This document shows positions 56,345 through 63,901 of a stretch of DNA of 64,000 nucleotides, piece after piece. Numbering within the stretch: position 1 is the stretch's first letter; every line of letters starts with the position of its first letter. The stretch is from NCBI GenBank assembly GCA_017849585.1, contig JAFIGT010000019.1, positions 80,238-144,237 of the forward strand, read 5' to 3'. The notes below the pieces were generated by a model. It worked only from the letters and a program-made list of their open reading frames with translations, did no database searches and was not told the DNA's origin. This DNA comes from Verrucomicrobium sp. (GTDB lineage: Bacteria > Verrucomicrobiota > Verrucomicrobiia > Methylacidiphilales > UBA1321). Made by a program: the position numbers and the translations under genes.

Positions 56345-57364
56345 ATGATCTCGATTGCTGCGATCGCCCGTGAAGTTGGGGTTTCCCCGGCTACAGTCAG
56401 TCACATCCTCAATGGACGTTATTCCAAGGTGGGTAAAGATACTCGACTTTTGATTGAAGCTGCACTACGCAAACACCGGTATCAACGCAATGGATTAGTC
56501 CGCGCACTTAAGTCCAACCGAACGTATTCTCTGGCTGTTTTGCTCCCCAGTGTACGGTACAATTTCTACTCGCAAATCCTCGATGCCATGGAGGCGCGGG
56601 CGCGGCAAAAGGGATATCATTTGTTTGTCGTGCAGACTCATGGGTCATCCACGATCCTGGAGAGCGAGATCAATCATTTGCGTGAGAGACGGGTGGATGG
56701 TTTTGGCGTCAGCTCTGTCCATACAGATTATAAAGTGTGTCAGGATCTTTGGGCCTCCGGCACACCGCTTGTCTTGGTGGATACCTATTTCCCCGGAGCT
56801 TCGATTCCTTATGTGGATACGGATGACAAGGCTGGTGCCATTATGGCAGCCGAGCACCTGTTGAATCTCGGGCATCGCTCATTCCTGGTTCATTCCGCAT
56901 CCGCTCAAGACCAAACTCCCATGGCGTTGCTGCGCTATGAGGGCTACATGCAGACGCTGGCCAAGGCAGGCATTGAGAGCATCATCGAGTACCGAGGAGG
57001 ACTGGGCTTGGATAATGGATACGCGGCGGTGACGGAAGCCTTTGCCGCAGGAAAGAAGTTTACGGCTGTTTTAGCGATGACCGATATGGCGGCGATTGGA
57101 GCGGTGCGTGCTATTCAGGAGGCAGGACTGTCTGTGCCGGGGAATATTGCGGTGATCGGCTACGGTAATTTGGAGGAAGGGCGCTATATGACGCCTCCAT
57201 TATCTACGGTGAATCAAAGCCCGGATAGAATCGGTACGGCCTGTGTCGATATGCTAATAGATATTATTGACAATGGATCCCAACCGCCGCCAATCGTTTT
57301 TCCCCCCGAATTGATCGTACGCGCTTCAACGCACCAGAAAGCACCACTACACAACAGTGGCTAG
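56345..57364 (+). CDS. LacI-family transcriptional regulator (glycan locus 2)
   Basis: A 339-residue LacI repressor of canonical type. The helix-turn-helix is at 1-25 (ISIAAIAREVGVSPATVSHI), followed by the hinge region NGLVRALKSNRTYSLAV, and the sugar-binding effector domain with LLNLGHRSFLVHSA and the C-terminal ELIVRASTH. It is flanked on both sides by operator-like palindromes (56192-56213, 56317-56332, 57439-57460), all with the core GGTATTATATRATACC. It probably represses the minus-strand operon, itself and the plus-strand gene at 57465 until a sugar from the polysaccharide binds. Confidence 0.95.
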   Translation: MISIAAIAREVGVSPATVSHILNGRYSKVGKDTRLLIEAALRKHRYQRNGLVRALKSNRTYSLAVLLPSVRYNFYSQILDAMEARARQKGYHLFVVQTHGSSTILESEINHLRERRVDGFGVSSVHTDYKVCQDLWASGTPLVLVDTYFPGASIPYVDTDDKAGAIMAAEHLLNLGHRSFLVHSASAQDQTPMALLRYEGYMQTLAKAGIESIIEYRGGLGLDNGYAAVTEAFAAGKKFTAVLAMTDMAAIGAVRAIQEAGLSVPGNIAVIGYGNLEEGRYMTPPLSTVNQSPDRIGTACVDMLIDIIDNGSQPPPIVFPPELIVRASTHQKAPLHNSG

Positions 57365-57424
57365 AAAAATAGCCTCCGTCGAAGGGCGAACCCAAGCCCT
57401 TATATATTAATAATAGCAATAGAG

Positions 57425-57460
57425 TTGACCCGGCTCGCATTGGTATTATATGATACCAAT
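57425..57460 (+). promoter_or_regulatory. promoter with overlapping operator of the 57465 gene
   Basis: A -35 TTGACC (57425-57430) and -10 TATGAT (57449-57454) are separated by 18 bp. The -10 is inside a 22-bp near-palindrome (57439-57460) with core GGTATTATATGATACC, one mismatch from the perfect site at 56192. The true ATG (57465) is 10 nt after the -10, the same geometry as on the minus-strand promoter. Confidence 0.75.
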
Positions 57461-57464
57461 CACC

Positions 57465-60455
57465 ATGAATGCGCGCGTCTTCTTCTATTGTTGCTGTGCT
57501 CCGCTCTTTCTCCTTCCGAGTTCAGCTCAAACGGTGCTCTATTCCAATGGGTTTGAGACAGGCTCCTTGAGCGATTGGATCAATCCCAGCGGACTATTCA
57601 TTGCTGTCGATCCTACGGATTCTTCCAATCACGTCATGTCCACCCCCGGGGCTAACAGCCGGACTACTACCATCCGCAAGACGTTTTCCTCTCAGGATAT
57701 TCTCAATCATTCCTTGCGGCTCAATGTTCGCATGAATGCAGATTACGTTGGAGATTCTTCTTGGAATGCAAACTGGATGCTTCTCACGGCAGCTTCCTCC
57801 ACTGCCACCGGATATGGGTTTATGCTCGGACGGAGCACGGTGAAAATTTGGAAAGTCACGAATGGATTCTCTTCCAACTTCACCGAAATCGCCTCCTCTA
57901 CGCTTTCCGCGGGCATTTTGCAGGCCGGGTGGAATGATCTGCAATTTGATTGGGCCGCCGAGGGTTCGTTACGTCTCTACGTCAATGGCACTCAGGTTCT
58001 CAGTGCCATTGATACGACTTATCAACCCAGCTTGTATCAGATCAGCGAACGAGCTTTCCTCAACAATTCGGGCACGGCCGGGCAGGCTCCCAGCGGACGG
58101 GTCATATATTACGATAACCTCGTTGTCACAGCCATGAATGTGCCGTTGTGTGAATCTGACTTCGAATCCGATAATTTGAATGACTGGCTAAACGAGAGTT
58201 CTTACGTAACTGCGGTTGATCGGCTCAATGCTGCCAATAAGGCATTATCCACGCCGGGAGGAAATTCCCGGACAACAATTCTGCGTCGCGCCGTCAGCAG
58301 CCCGGATGCAAGTGGTCACGATTTACAATTGACGTTGCGCTTCAACAAAGATGCCGCAGGCGACTCATCGTGGAATACCAGTTGGCTGGTATTGACAGGC
58401 AACCAGAGCAGTTCCCCGGGCTATGGTTTCAATATCAGCCAAACCACTGTAAAACTCTGGCGAGCTGATCAGGGGATCGGTTCAGCATTCACCCAATTAA
58501 CTACGGCCACTCTGGCAAGTGGCATCTTACAGCCAGGCTGGAATACGGCTCAGTTCATCTGGCGCGTCTCGGGCTCCCTAAAGTTGGTGATCAACGGCAC
58601 GCTTGTCCTTTCGGGCACCGGTCGGACCTATGCGCCAGCCTGCGCGCAAATCGGCACGGTCTCATTTCTCAACAATTCCGCAACCGCCGGCCAAACTCCC
58701 AGTGGGCGAGTGCTCTATTTTGACGACATAAGCGTGGAAGTTATCAATCCCTATTGGGCCATGTGCAACTCATCTGTAGCCAGAGTTCTGGCCATGACTG
58801 ATGCCCAGCGCACGGCCGATCACTCCGCAGGAGGGGATGCCGTTTTCTGGCTGGCGTGGGGATACACGTCACCGGCGAGTGACTATTATCATAATCCCGC
58901 GCTGCTTTCGACATGTGTCGCCACATGGAATCTACTTGTGCCCAGTTACAACGCCGCAAATCCGGCAACGGCCGGTGATTTTTGGAACTATATGCCCATG
59001 CTGGAATCCTTGTGGATGATGATGCAGAGCGATGGGGTGGATTACACGATATTAGCCTCGTGGAAGAATGCGCTGTTACCTTACATGCAAAATGAATACG
59101 AGAATTACAACTCCCTCAGCACTGCAGGGTCCTACCCCAACGCCGATGCGCAACACGCCGCAATTATGTACCTGGCGTATTTGATTTATGGCGATACCAA
59201 CTACAAATACAACGCCGCGCTCAACGTCTCAGGAATGGCAAATTATTTTAAGCCAACTCTCGGCGGATGGCACTACTACCGTGGCTCCACGCCCATCAGC
59301 ATGTATCATAGCTTTGAAGCCATGTTTCTTGGGCGTTACTACCAGTTGAGTCGCGACCCCGTCGCGTCTGCACAATTGATCCAGAGCGCCAATTTCTACC
59401 CCTACGTCTACACCTGCGATGGAGCGGCTGAATTCTCGAGCGCTCCATGGTGGAAGCAAACCTGGGCTCCAGCGGGAGGAGCCATACACTCCGCGGAAAT
59501 CGTTACCTGGCTGACTCAGGATCCGCACAACCGCTGGTACGCCAACTTTCGAAGCAAAACTTCAGACCGCTTCTACTGGAACACCTATAGCGGCCAAGCG
59601 TGGGATGCGGGGCGGGGCACTGATACTCCCGATCCTGAGCCATTTCCGGATAACTTTATCGTGGCGGACGATAGTATTGTTGGTGTCCGCGGACGCAATG
59701 GGAGCTTCTCGTGGGTGGGATGTCTTGGCAAAAAAGCCCTCAGCGTTGTGGGCTGCCTCTTGTCAAACTCAGCCTACTCCAATGGCTACGACGGCTATAT
59801 ACAAATGGCACACATTGGAATTACCGTTCCAGGAGTTACCAACACGAATTACTATAATCAATTTAGATTAATTGCAGACCCCACGCGCGAACCCACCACG
59901 GTTTCGCCAACGATCTCTCGTGTTACCGGGGATGGATACGCCGCTGTGGCCATCAATTATGTTCCGCAAAGAATGTATAGTTCGTTGACTGCATACAACG
60001 ATTGGATTGCCACGGAAGTCTGGCTATTTACCCCAAACTGCGTTGTGGGCGGACTGCGTGTGACAGCTCAATCCGATAACCCCACCGCAGTCCCGCAGGG
60101 TATTGTACGCATGGGGCCATCCTCGCGACCTTACGCGCTAAACGGAAATACCTTCAATGTGGGAAATCTCTACGGAACCATACTCGCTTCGGATTTTCCC
60201 GCGTACTCACTCGGGCTGGGGTCGCCGGATTACGGTGAAACCGATCAACGTCCCGAGTTACGCCTATCTTGGACCAGCACACCCAACATTAGCTCCGGGC
60301 AAAAATTCGGGTACATTGTAGCTTTCAGTCCCAACACCCCACCAACCGCCACCGCTCAATGGATAAACGATACGACTTTCCAGATACAAACCGGAACCAC
60401 TACTTACTGGCTTCAATTCCCAATATTGGGAGCCGTTACCGTCACGCATAACTAG
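57465..60455 (+). CDS. secreted multidomain protein: two LamG-like repeats plus an unrecognised catalytic-like module
   Basis: A 996-residue secreted protein. The start at 57465 is preferred; an ATG at 57450 lies inside the operator/-10. A signal peptide (FYCCCAPLFLLPSSAQ) ends near residue 23. Two tandem repeats of about 200 residues follow (about 25-225 and 226-425), each with the marks NxxxSTPG, RTT, GYGF, GWN and FLNNS-TAGQ-PSGR. The rest (430-990) is the module shared with the 606-residue protein at 51600, including YPNADAQHAA, PWWKQTWAPAGGAIHSAEI and ADDSIVGVRGRNGSFSW. The paralogues are both close to the LacI regulator but on opposite strands. It is probably a polysaccharide-binding and -degrading enzyme; the reaction is not known. 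Confidence 0.7.
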   Translation: MNARVFFYCCCAPLFLLPSSAQTVLYSNGFETGSLSDWINPSGLFIAVDPTDSSNHVMSTPGANSRTTTIRKTFSSQDILNHSLRLNVRMNADYVGDSSWNANWMLLTAASSTATGYGFMLGRSTVKIWKVTNGFSSNFTEIASSTLSAGILQAGWNDLQFDWAAEGSLRLYVNGTQVLSAIDTTYQPSLYQISERAFLNNSGTAGQAPSGRVIYYDNLVVTAMNVPLCESDFESDNLNDWLNESSYVTAVDRLNAANKALSTPGGNSRTTILRRAVSSPDASGHDLQLTLRFNKDAAGDSSWNTSWLVLTGNQSSSPGYGFNISQTTVKLWRADQGIGSAFTQLTTATLASGILQPGWNTAQFIWRVSGSLKLVINGTLVLSGTGRTYAPACAQIGTVSFLNNSATAGQTPSGRVLYFDDISVEVINPYWAMCNSSVARVLAMTDAQRTADHSAGGDAVFWLAWGYTSPASDYYHNPALLSTCVATWNLLVPSYNAANPATAGDFWNYMPMLESLWMMMQSDGVDYTILASWKNALLPYMQNEYENYNSLSTAGSYPNADAQHAAIMYLAYLIYGDTNYKYNAALNVSGMANYFKPTLGGWHYYRGSTPISMYHSFEAMFLGRYYQLSRDPVASAQLIQSANFYPYVYTCDGAAEFSSAPWWKQTWAPAGGAIHSAEIVTWLTQDPHNRWYANFRSKTSDRFYWNTYSGQAWDAGRGTDTPDPEPFPDNFIVADDSIVGVRGRNGSFSWVGCLGKKALSVVGCLLSNSAYSNGYDGYIQMAHIGITVPGVTNTNYYNQFRLIADPTREPTTVSPTISRVTGDGYAAVAINYVPQRMYSSLTAYNDWIATEVWLFTPNCVVGGLRVTAQSDNPTAVPQGIVRMGPSSRPYALNGNTFNVGNLYGTILASDFPAYSLGLGSPDYGETDQRPELRLSWTSTPNISSGQKFGYIVAFSPNTPPTATAQWINDTTFQIQTGTTTYWLQFPILGAVTVTHN

Positions 60456-60532
60456 TCCAAATTAACATTGAGAACGCGATCTGACAAAAAAATACCTTTG
60501 TGAGCCAGAGTTTAGATGATTGGCTTAGCAGA

Positions 60533-60964
60533 TCACTCTATGAAAAGTATAACAACTGGGAATGTGATCCCGGATTCGGCTTTATGGTTTAACGAAGCAC
60601 GATACGGAATGTTCATCCACTGTCGTGAGAATGGCTCTCCGCGAAAATGGAAACGGTCACCCAATTCACGCACAAACTCTTGTTGCAAGCGGTTGGCCCA
60701 TTGCCGCGAGACTCCATGCTCCCGCGCGCACCAACTGACAGAAGGATGTTTGCACGGCAGCAGTTGCGGACACAGGCGCAGAGCGACAAGGTGAAAGCGT
60801 AGACTGCGTTGCTTCACACCGCCGCGCAGAATCCACTCAAAAATCCGAATCACCGTTTCACACACCAAAGCCAGATAGAGCGCACGCTCATTCTTTTCGC
60901 GGTCAAGGTTGGCCGCCGGATCATCAAAGTAGCCACCGGCGGGAAGATGGTGAAATCCCATCAT
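60533..60964 (-). CDS. truncated island protein with HTH-like segment
   Basis: The reading frame has 143 residues, but only about the first 115 are native: after FRGEPFSRQ (near 60622) the frame is merely antisense to the fucosidase remnant. The start at 60964 (ATGA overlap with the previous gene's stop) is preferred over 61006. A helical stretch with AREHGVSRQWANRLQQEFV looks like a helix-turn-helix. No family can be named. It is in an apparent operon with the excisionase-like gene. Confidence 0.55.
   Translation of the reverse strand: MMGFHHLPAGGYFDDPAANLDREKNERALYLALVCETVIRIFEWILRGGVKQRSLRFHLVALRLCPQLLPCKHPSVSWCAREHGVSRQWANRLQQEFVRELGDRFHFRGEPFSRQWMNIPYRASLNHKAESGITFPVVILFIE
60540..60622 (+). 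pseudogene. N-terminal remnant of alpha-L-fucosidase (GH29)
   Basis: After MKSITTGNVIPDSA the frame reads LWFNEARYGMFIHC, which is the start of the GH29 barrel (consensus WF..AKFGMFIHWG). The homology ends at about 60622, and the following sequence is antisense to a different gene, so the fucosidase was cut by an insertion or deletion. It is 85 bp downstream of the 996-residue gene and was probably part of the same glycan locus, once targeting fucose. Confidence 0.75.
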
Positions 60965-61221
60965 AGCTTGCCTCCCTTGCTCACGATTTGACGCCGCCGA
61001 TGGCACGCAAGACGGCGATTGCTCGTGAGATACCCACGGACCTCCTGTGGATCGAAACGAACGGCTCCCCCGAGTTGCAGGTAGGGCAGGCCCAGCTTGC
61101 GGAGATTGAAAACGGTTTTCAGGCTGACGTGCAAAAAGTCGGCCACCTCTTCAGTCGTCCAAAGCCGGGTATCAGGCAGCGGGACAGAGGCGGAGGTGTC
61201 GATGGGGGATGTTTCACTCAT
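60961..61221 (-). CDS. excisionase-like helix-turn-helix protein
   Basis: An 86-residue protein. The ATG at 61221 is preceded by a strong Shine-Dalgarno AAAGGAG. The core LWTTEEVADFLHVSLKTVFN then RKLGLPYLQLGGAVRFDPQE is the MerR-type winged helix of excisionases and AlpA/Xis-like proteins. Such proteins direct excision or regulate transfer of integrative elements. It overlaps the next gene (ATGA). Confidence 0.82.
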   Translation of the reverse strand: MSETSPIDTSASVPLPDTRLWTTEEVADFLHVSLKTVFNLRKLGLPYLQLGGAVRFDPQEVRGYLTSNRRLACHRRRQIVSKGGKL

Positions 61222-61283
61222 GGGTTCTCCTTTGGGTGTTAATTCAAAAGCCAATAACTCAAAAAAATAATGCGGTTACATCG

Positions 61284-61721
61284 TCACTCGGACTTGGATT
61301 GCGCTCGGAGTGCCTCCAGCTCTTTCTCATTCGCGATGCGTTCTTGATTCATCTTTTGGGCGAGTGTGCGATAGCCGCTGAACACTTGCGGCGACAGCTT
61401 CCCCTCATGCTTGTTGATGAGGCCGATGAGAAATTGCTTCTCGTGCCACTCAATGTCGTAGACCTCCGGTACAAACGCCGAGGCTACTTTCATGAGCGCC
61501 TTTTCGGAGAAGGTCATTTTACCAATGACCGAGTTATAGAGGGCCAAAATGGGAATCTCGTATTCGTCCTTGGCATCCATCGCGCCAAGGATTCCCTCCA
61601 CGCAGTAATTTACGAACTGGTTGGGGTTTTGCTGGAGGCGGGTGGCCTTTTCCTGCACGCGGTCTGCGAGGTCGGTGCGGAGGACGAGCGTTTGGCGTTT
61701 GCGTTTATCGGGCGTTTCCAT
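61284..61721 (-). CDS. island protein with ribbon-helix-helix-like N-terminus
   Basis: A 145-residue protein beginning METPDKRKRQTLVLRTDLAD, a basic stretch plus a beta-strand and helices as in ribbon-helix-helix regulators. The rest is helical (QNPNQFVNYCVEGILGAMDA; EWHEKQFLIGLINKHEGKLS) and has no known signature. The ATG at 61721 is chosen over the frame start at 61757. It lies 62 bp upstream of the excisionase-like gene, on the same strand, and may be part of the same island operon. A transcription or plasmid-control role is a guess. Confidence 0.6.
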   Translation of the reverse strand: METPDKRKRQTLVLRTDLADRVQEKATRLQQNPNQFVNYCVEGILGAMDAKDEYEIPILALYNSVIGKMTFSEKALMKVASAFVPEVYDIEWHEKQFLIGLINKHEGKLSPQVFSGYRTLAQKMNQERIANEKELEALRAQSKSE

Positions 61722-62240
61722 GCAGGTACTACTACGGCATGGCGCTGACGAAATCAAGCCAAATCATGTGCATTATGTGCTAAATATGTTTTATAGCCCG
61801 ACCGGTCTTTCCTGTTGCGAATCTCTCTTGATTACTTAGCTCTTAGCTCGAAGCACTAGCTTACTTTCTCGTTTCCAATAGCTTAGACGTTTTCTCTTCT
61901 TTTGTAAATAGGGAGCTACTTGCCGTTAAGGGCGTCCAGCGTGAACCGTGGCAGTGGCTAGGCTTCGGTGGGTGAGTTGGTTGCCGGGTCAGGGGCGAGT
62001 TTTGCGAGTCTTCGCCTTTTGCCGTCCAAACGCCCCCGCTGCGGCTTGTATGGGGGCGTTTGGTCTGCAAAACGCTTTTCCGTTTGCGACGTCCCTGAAA
62101 GAGCGGCTCCCGTTGGTCGCCTCCTGCTCTTCATAGTATCGGATATCTGGCGAAGTGGGGGCTGGGTGGTACGGTCGAATTAAATCGGAAGTTGAATCAC
62201 CGATCTACGAGGCTATGTTTGTAATGGAAAGCGGATCACG
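61722..62240. other. gene-free stretch of the island with a strong hairpin
   Basis: No supportable gene. At 62026-62063 arms CCAAACGCCCCC and GGGGGCGTTTGG form a perfect 12-bp stem with a 14-nt loop. The stretch is GC-rich compared with its AT-rich ends. A hairpin of this size could be a terminator, a recombination or replication site, or an RNA element; no T-run follows. Confidence 0.4.
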
Positions 62241-62360
62241 ATGATCACCGATCAGAATTACTCATGGGAGGAGAACGAGCGCGAGCACGCCGAAGAGCGT
62301 CGCTTGACCGCAGCGTTGATTGCTTCCGGCCAAAAAACCGCTTGGAAAATTCAGCAGTAA
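62241..62360 (+). CDS. small acidic ORF (39 residues)
   Basis: MITDQNYSWEENEREHAEER followed by RLTAALIASGQKTAWKIQQ. Glu-rich, helical, no known family. It is followed after 15 bp by a second small ORF, and both could be remnants of a longer island gene. Confidence 0.3.
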   Translation: MITDQNYSWEENEREHAEERRLTAALIASGQKTAWKIQQ

Positions 62361-62375
62361 AACTCCATTTTCCCG

Positions 62376-62504
62376 ATGGACGCCACGGTTGAAATCGATT
62401 GGGCCGATCTCAACCGACGTTATCAACGCGCTCATCCCGAGGCCTGCTTCAATTCCGACGTCGCGTTTATCGCTTTTTCCAAACCGCGTCTCGGCCACCT
62501 TTGA
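62376..62504 (+). CDS. small ORF (42 residues), probable remnant
   Basis: MDATVEIDWADLNRRYQRAH plus a short tail ending KPRLGHL. Looks like the N-terminus of a longer protein. It overlaps the end of the convergent Fic gene by 38 bp. Function unknown. Confidence 0.25.
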   Translation: MDATVEIDWADLNRRYQRAHPEACFNSDVAFIAFSKPRLGHL

Positions 62505-63516
62505 TGCAGGTGATCTTTCCTGCCTTGCGTAATTCAGCCAAGGCACGATTAAAGGTCGGGCGGCTGATTCCCGGGCAAAGCCGTTCTACATCGGCGAATT
62601 GAAATTCAGCCGGAAGCCGCTCGACAGCGGCGACGATCATTTCGCGCTTGGCTCCCTTGACCGTTTTGACCGAACCGACCCGATCCGCAAATTGACGATA
62701 GGCTCCCAGAAGCATGACCCCCAGGAAATATTCCCACCATGGCACCAAGTCATGTTTCTGCCCGTGCCAGTTTTTGGAAGATTCGTAGAGAGTACCGTAA
62801 TAGGAATCCTTCGTCTTCTCCACCATCTGTTCCAAGCTGATGAATCGCCCCACTTCGTATCCAGACTTGTAGAGTAGCAACAAAGTCAAAAGCCGGGCGC
62901 ACCGTCCATTCCCATCGGAAAATGGATGGATGCACAAAAAATCCAACACGTAAGCCGGAATGATGAGGAGTGGTTCCACCTCTTCACTCGCCAGCATCGT
63001 GGCCAGGTCGCGGTGGAGCGTTTCCATTGCATCGGGAGTCGCCAATGCACTCACAGGTTTAAATCGAGTGACCTTGGTGCCATCGGGATGTTTCTCCGTA
63101 ATCTCATTGTTGGTGGCTTTCCAATGGCCTCCCGTCTTGGTGGAAAATTTATAGAGATCCCGATGGAGTTGGCGCACGACTCCAGTAGTCAGCGGCATGT
63201 GCTCGTGGCTGGCATGAATGGTATTCAGCGCATCCCGATATCCGGCGATCTCCTGTTCGGGACGATTCTTGGGCTTGGAACCTTTTTGTACCATGTCCGC
63301 AATCCGCTCATAGGGCGCTTCAATCCCTTCGAGACGATTGGAGGATTCAGCGCTTTCAATCATCGACGCTTGCCGTAGCGTTTCCAAGACCTGCGGCGAT
63401 TGTTGCCGAAACAGGTCTTGTTTCCCCCGGAATTCGCCCAACTCCCGAATGGTGCGCACCAGAGCGCCGGGAAGCCGTTGTCGGTCCAGAAATTCAATGG
63501 AAAGAGAGTTTTTCAT
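62467..63516 (-). CDS. Fic-family protein (AMPylase), class II
   Basis: A 349-residue protein with the Fic catalytic motif IHPFSDGNGRCARLL (HPFxxGNGR at about 197-205), which transfers AMP or another nucleotide to protein targets. The N-terminal helix carries the autoinhibitory motif SSNRLEGI, the S-x3-E-G pattern, so it is a self-inhibited (class II) Fic. The C-terminal 60 residues are a winged helix (FQFADVERLCPGISRPTFNR). Three ATGTGATCA iterons lie directly upstream of its start, so the winged helix may autoregulate. It is in the island, near the excisionase-like gene. Confidence 0.92.
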   Translation of the reverse strand: MKNSLSIEFLDRQRLPGALVRTIRELGEFRGKQDLFRQQSPQVLETLRQASMIESAESSNRLEGIEAPYERIADMVQKGSKPKNRPEQEIAGYRDALNTIHASHEHMPLTTGVVRQLHRDLYKFSTKTGGHWKATNNEITEKHPDGTKVTRFKPVSALATPDAMETLHRDLATMLASEEVEPLLIIPAYVLDFLCIHPFSDGNGRCARLLTLLLLYKSGYEVGRFISLEQMVEKTKDSYYGTLYESSKNWHGQKHDLVPWWEYFLGVMLLGAYRQFADRVGSVKTVKGAKREMIVAAVERLPAEFQFADVERLCPGISRPTFNRALAELRKAGKITCIKGGRDAVWKKR

Positions 63517-63528
63517 CGGATAGCGTTA

Positions 63529-63575
63529 ATGTGATCACGAAAGCATTATGTGATCAAGTTATTTTGATGTGATCA
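63529..63575 (-). promoter_or_regulatory. three ATGTGATCA iterons upstream of the fic gene
   Basis: The 9-mer ATGTGATCA occurs at 63529, 63548 and 63567 with exactly 19-bp spacing, i.e. nearly two helical turns, so bound proteins would lie on similar faces. Each core TGATCA is palindromic. The array starts 12 bp upstream of the fic ATG. Confidence 0.7.
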
Positions 63576-63901
63576 TGTTCTTTGTAAAGCCAGTAGCCCA
63601 AAGAAAAAACTCTCTGGGTCACCGGTTCAATCCTTTAAGCAGCAGGGGCTGGCGTCACCGCGAACCAAGCGTTGGCTGCTTCCGGCGTTACCAACTCTCA
63701 GTAATGACCGAAGATGACCTCAGGCGAATTCCCTGCCTCCAGCGCGACCCGTGCCGTGTTGACCGGGTGAGCCTATTAGAGCCAGAGGAAGAGTTAGTAT
63801 CTGGATGATTTGGGTTATAGTTGGTTGTGGGTGATTTGTCCATCGGTGACGCAGGGAGGGCGAAGCCCGAGCGGAGTCAGCGATGGATCGGTCGATTGTG
63901 T
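63576..63901. other. gene-free stretch between fic and the IS3 remnant
   Basis: No supportable gene in 326 bp. Only short open frames without family-like sequence are present. The end nearest 63840-63900 is probably the IS3 element's terminal region, but its inverted repeat cannot be fixed from one end. Confidence 0.4.

Noticed and set aside
57450..57464. Upstream ATG as the start of the 996-residue protein
   Set aside because: It lies in the -10/operator palindrome and adds residues before a complete signal peptide.
63610..63680. tRNA-like segment (GGTTCAATCC resembles a T-loop)
   Set aside because: No acceptor stem, anticodon arm or D-arm can be paired around it.
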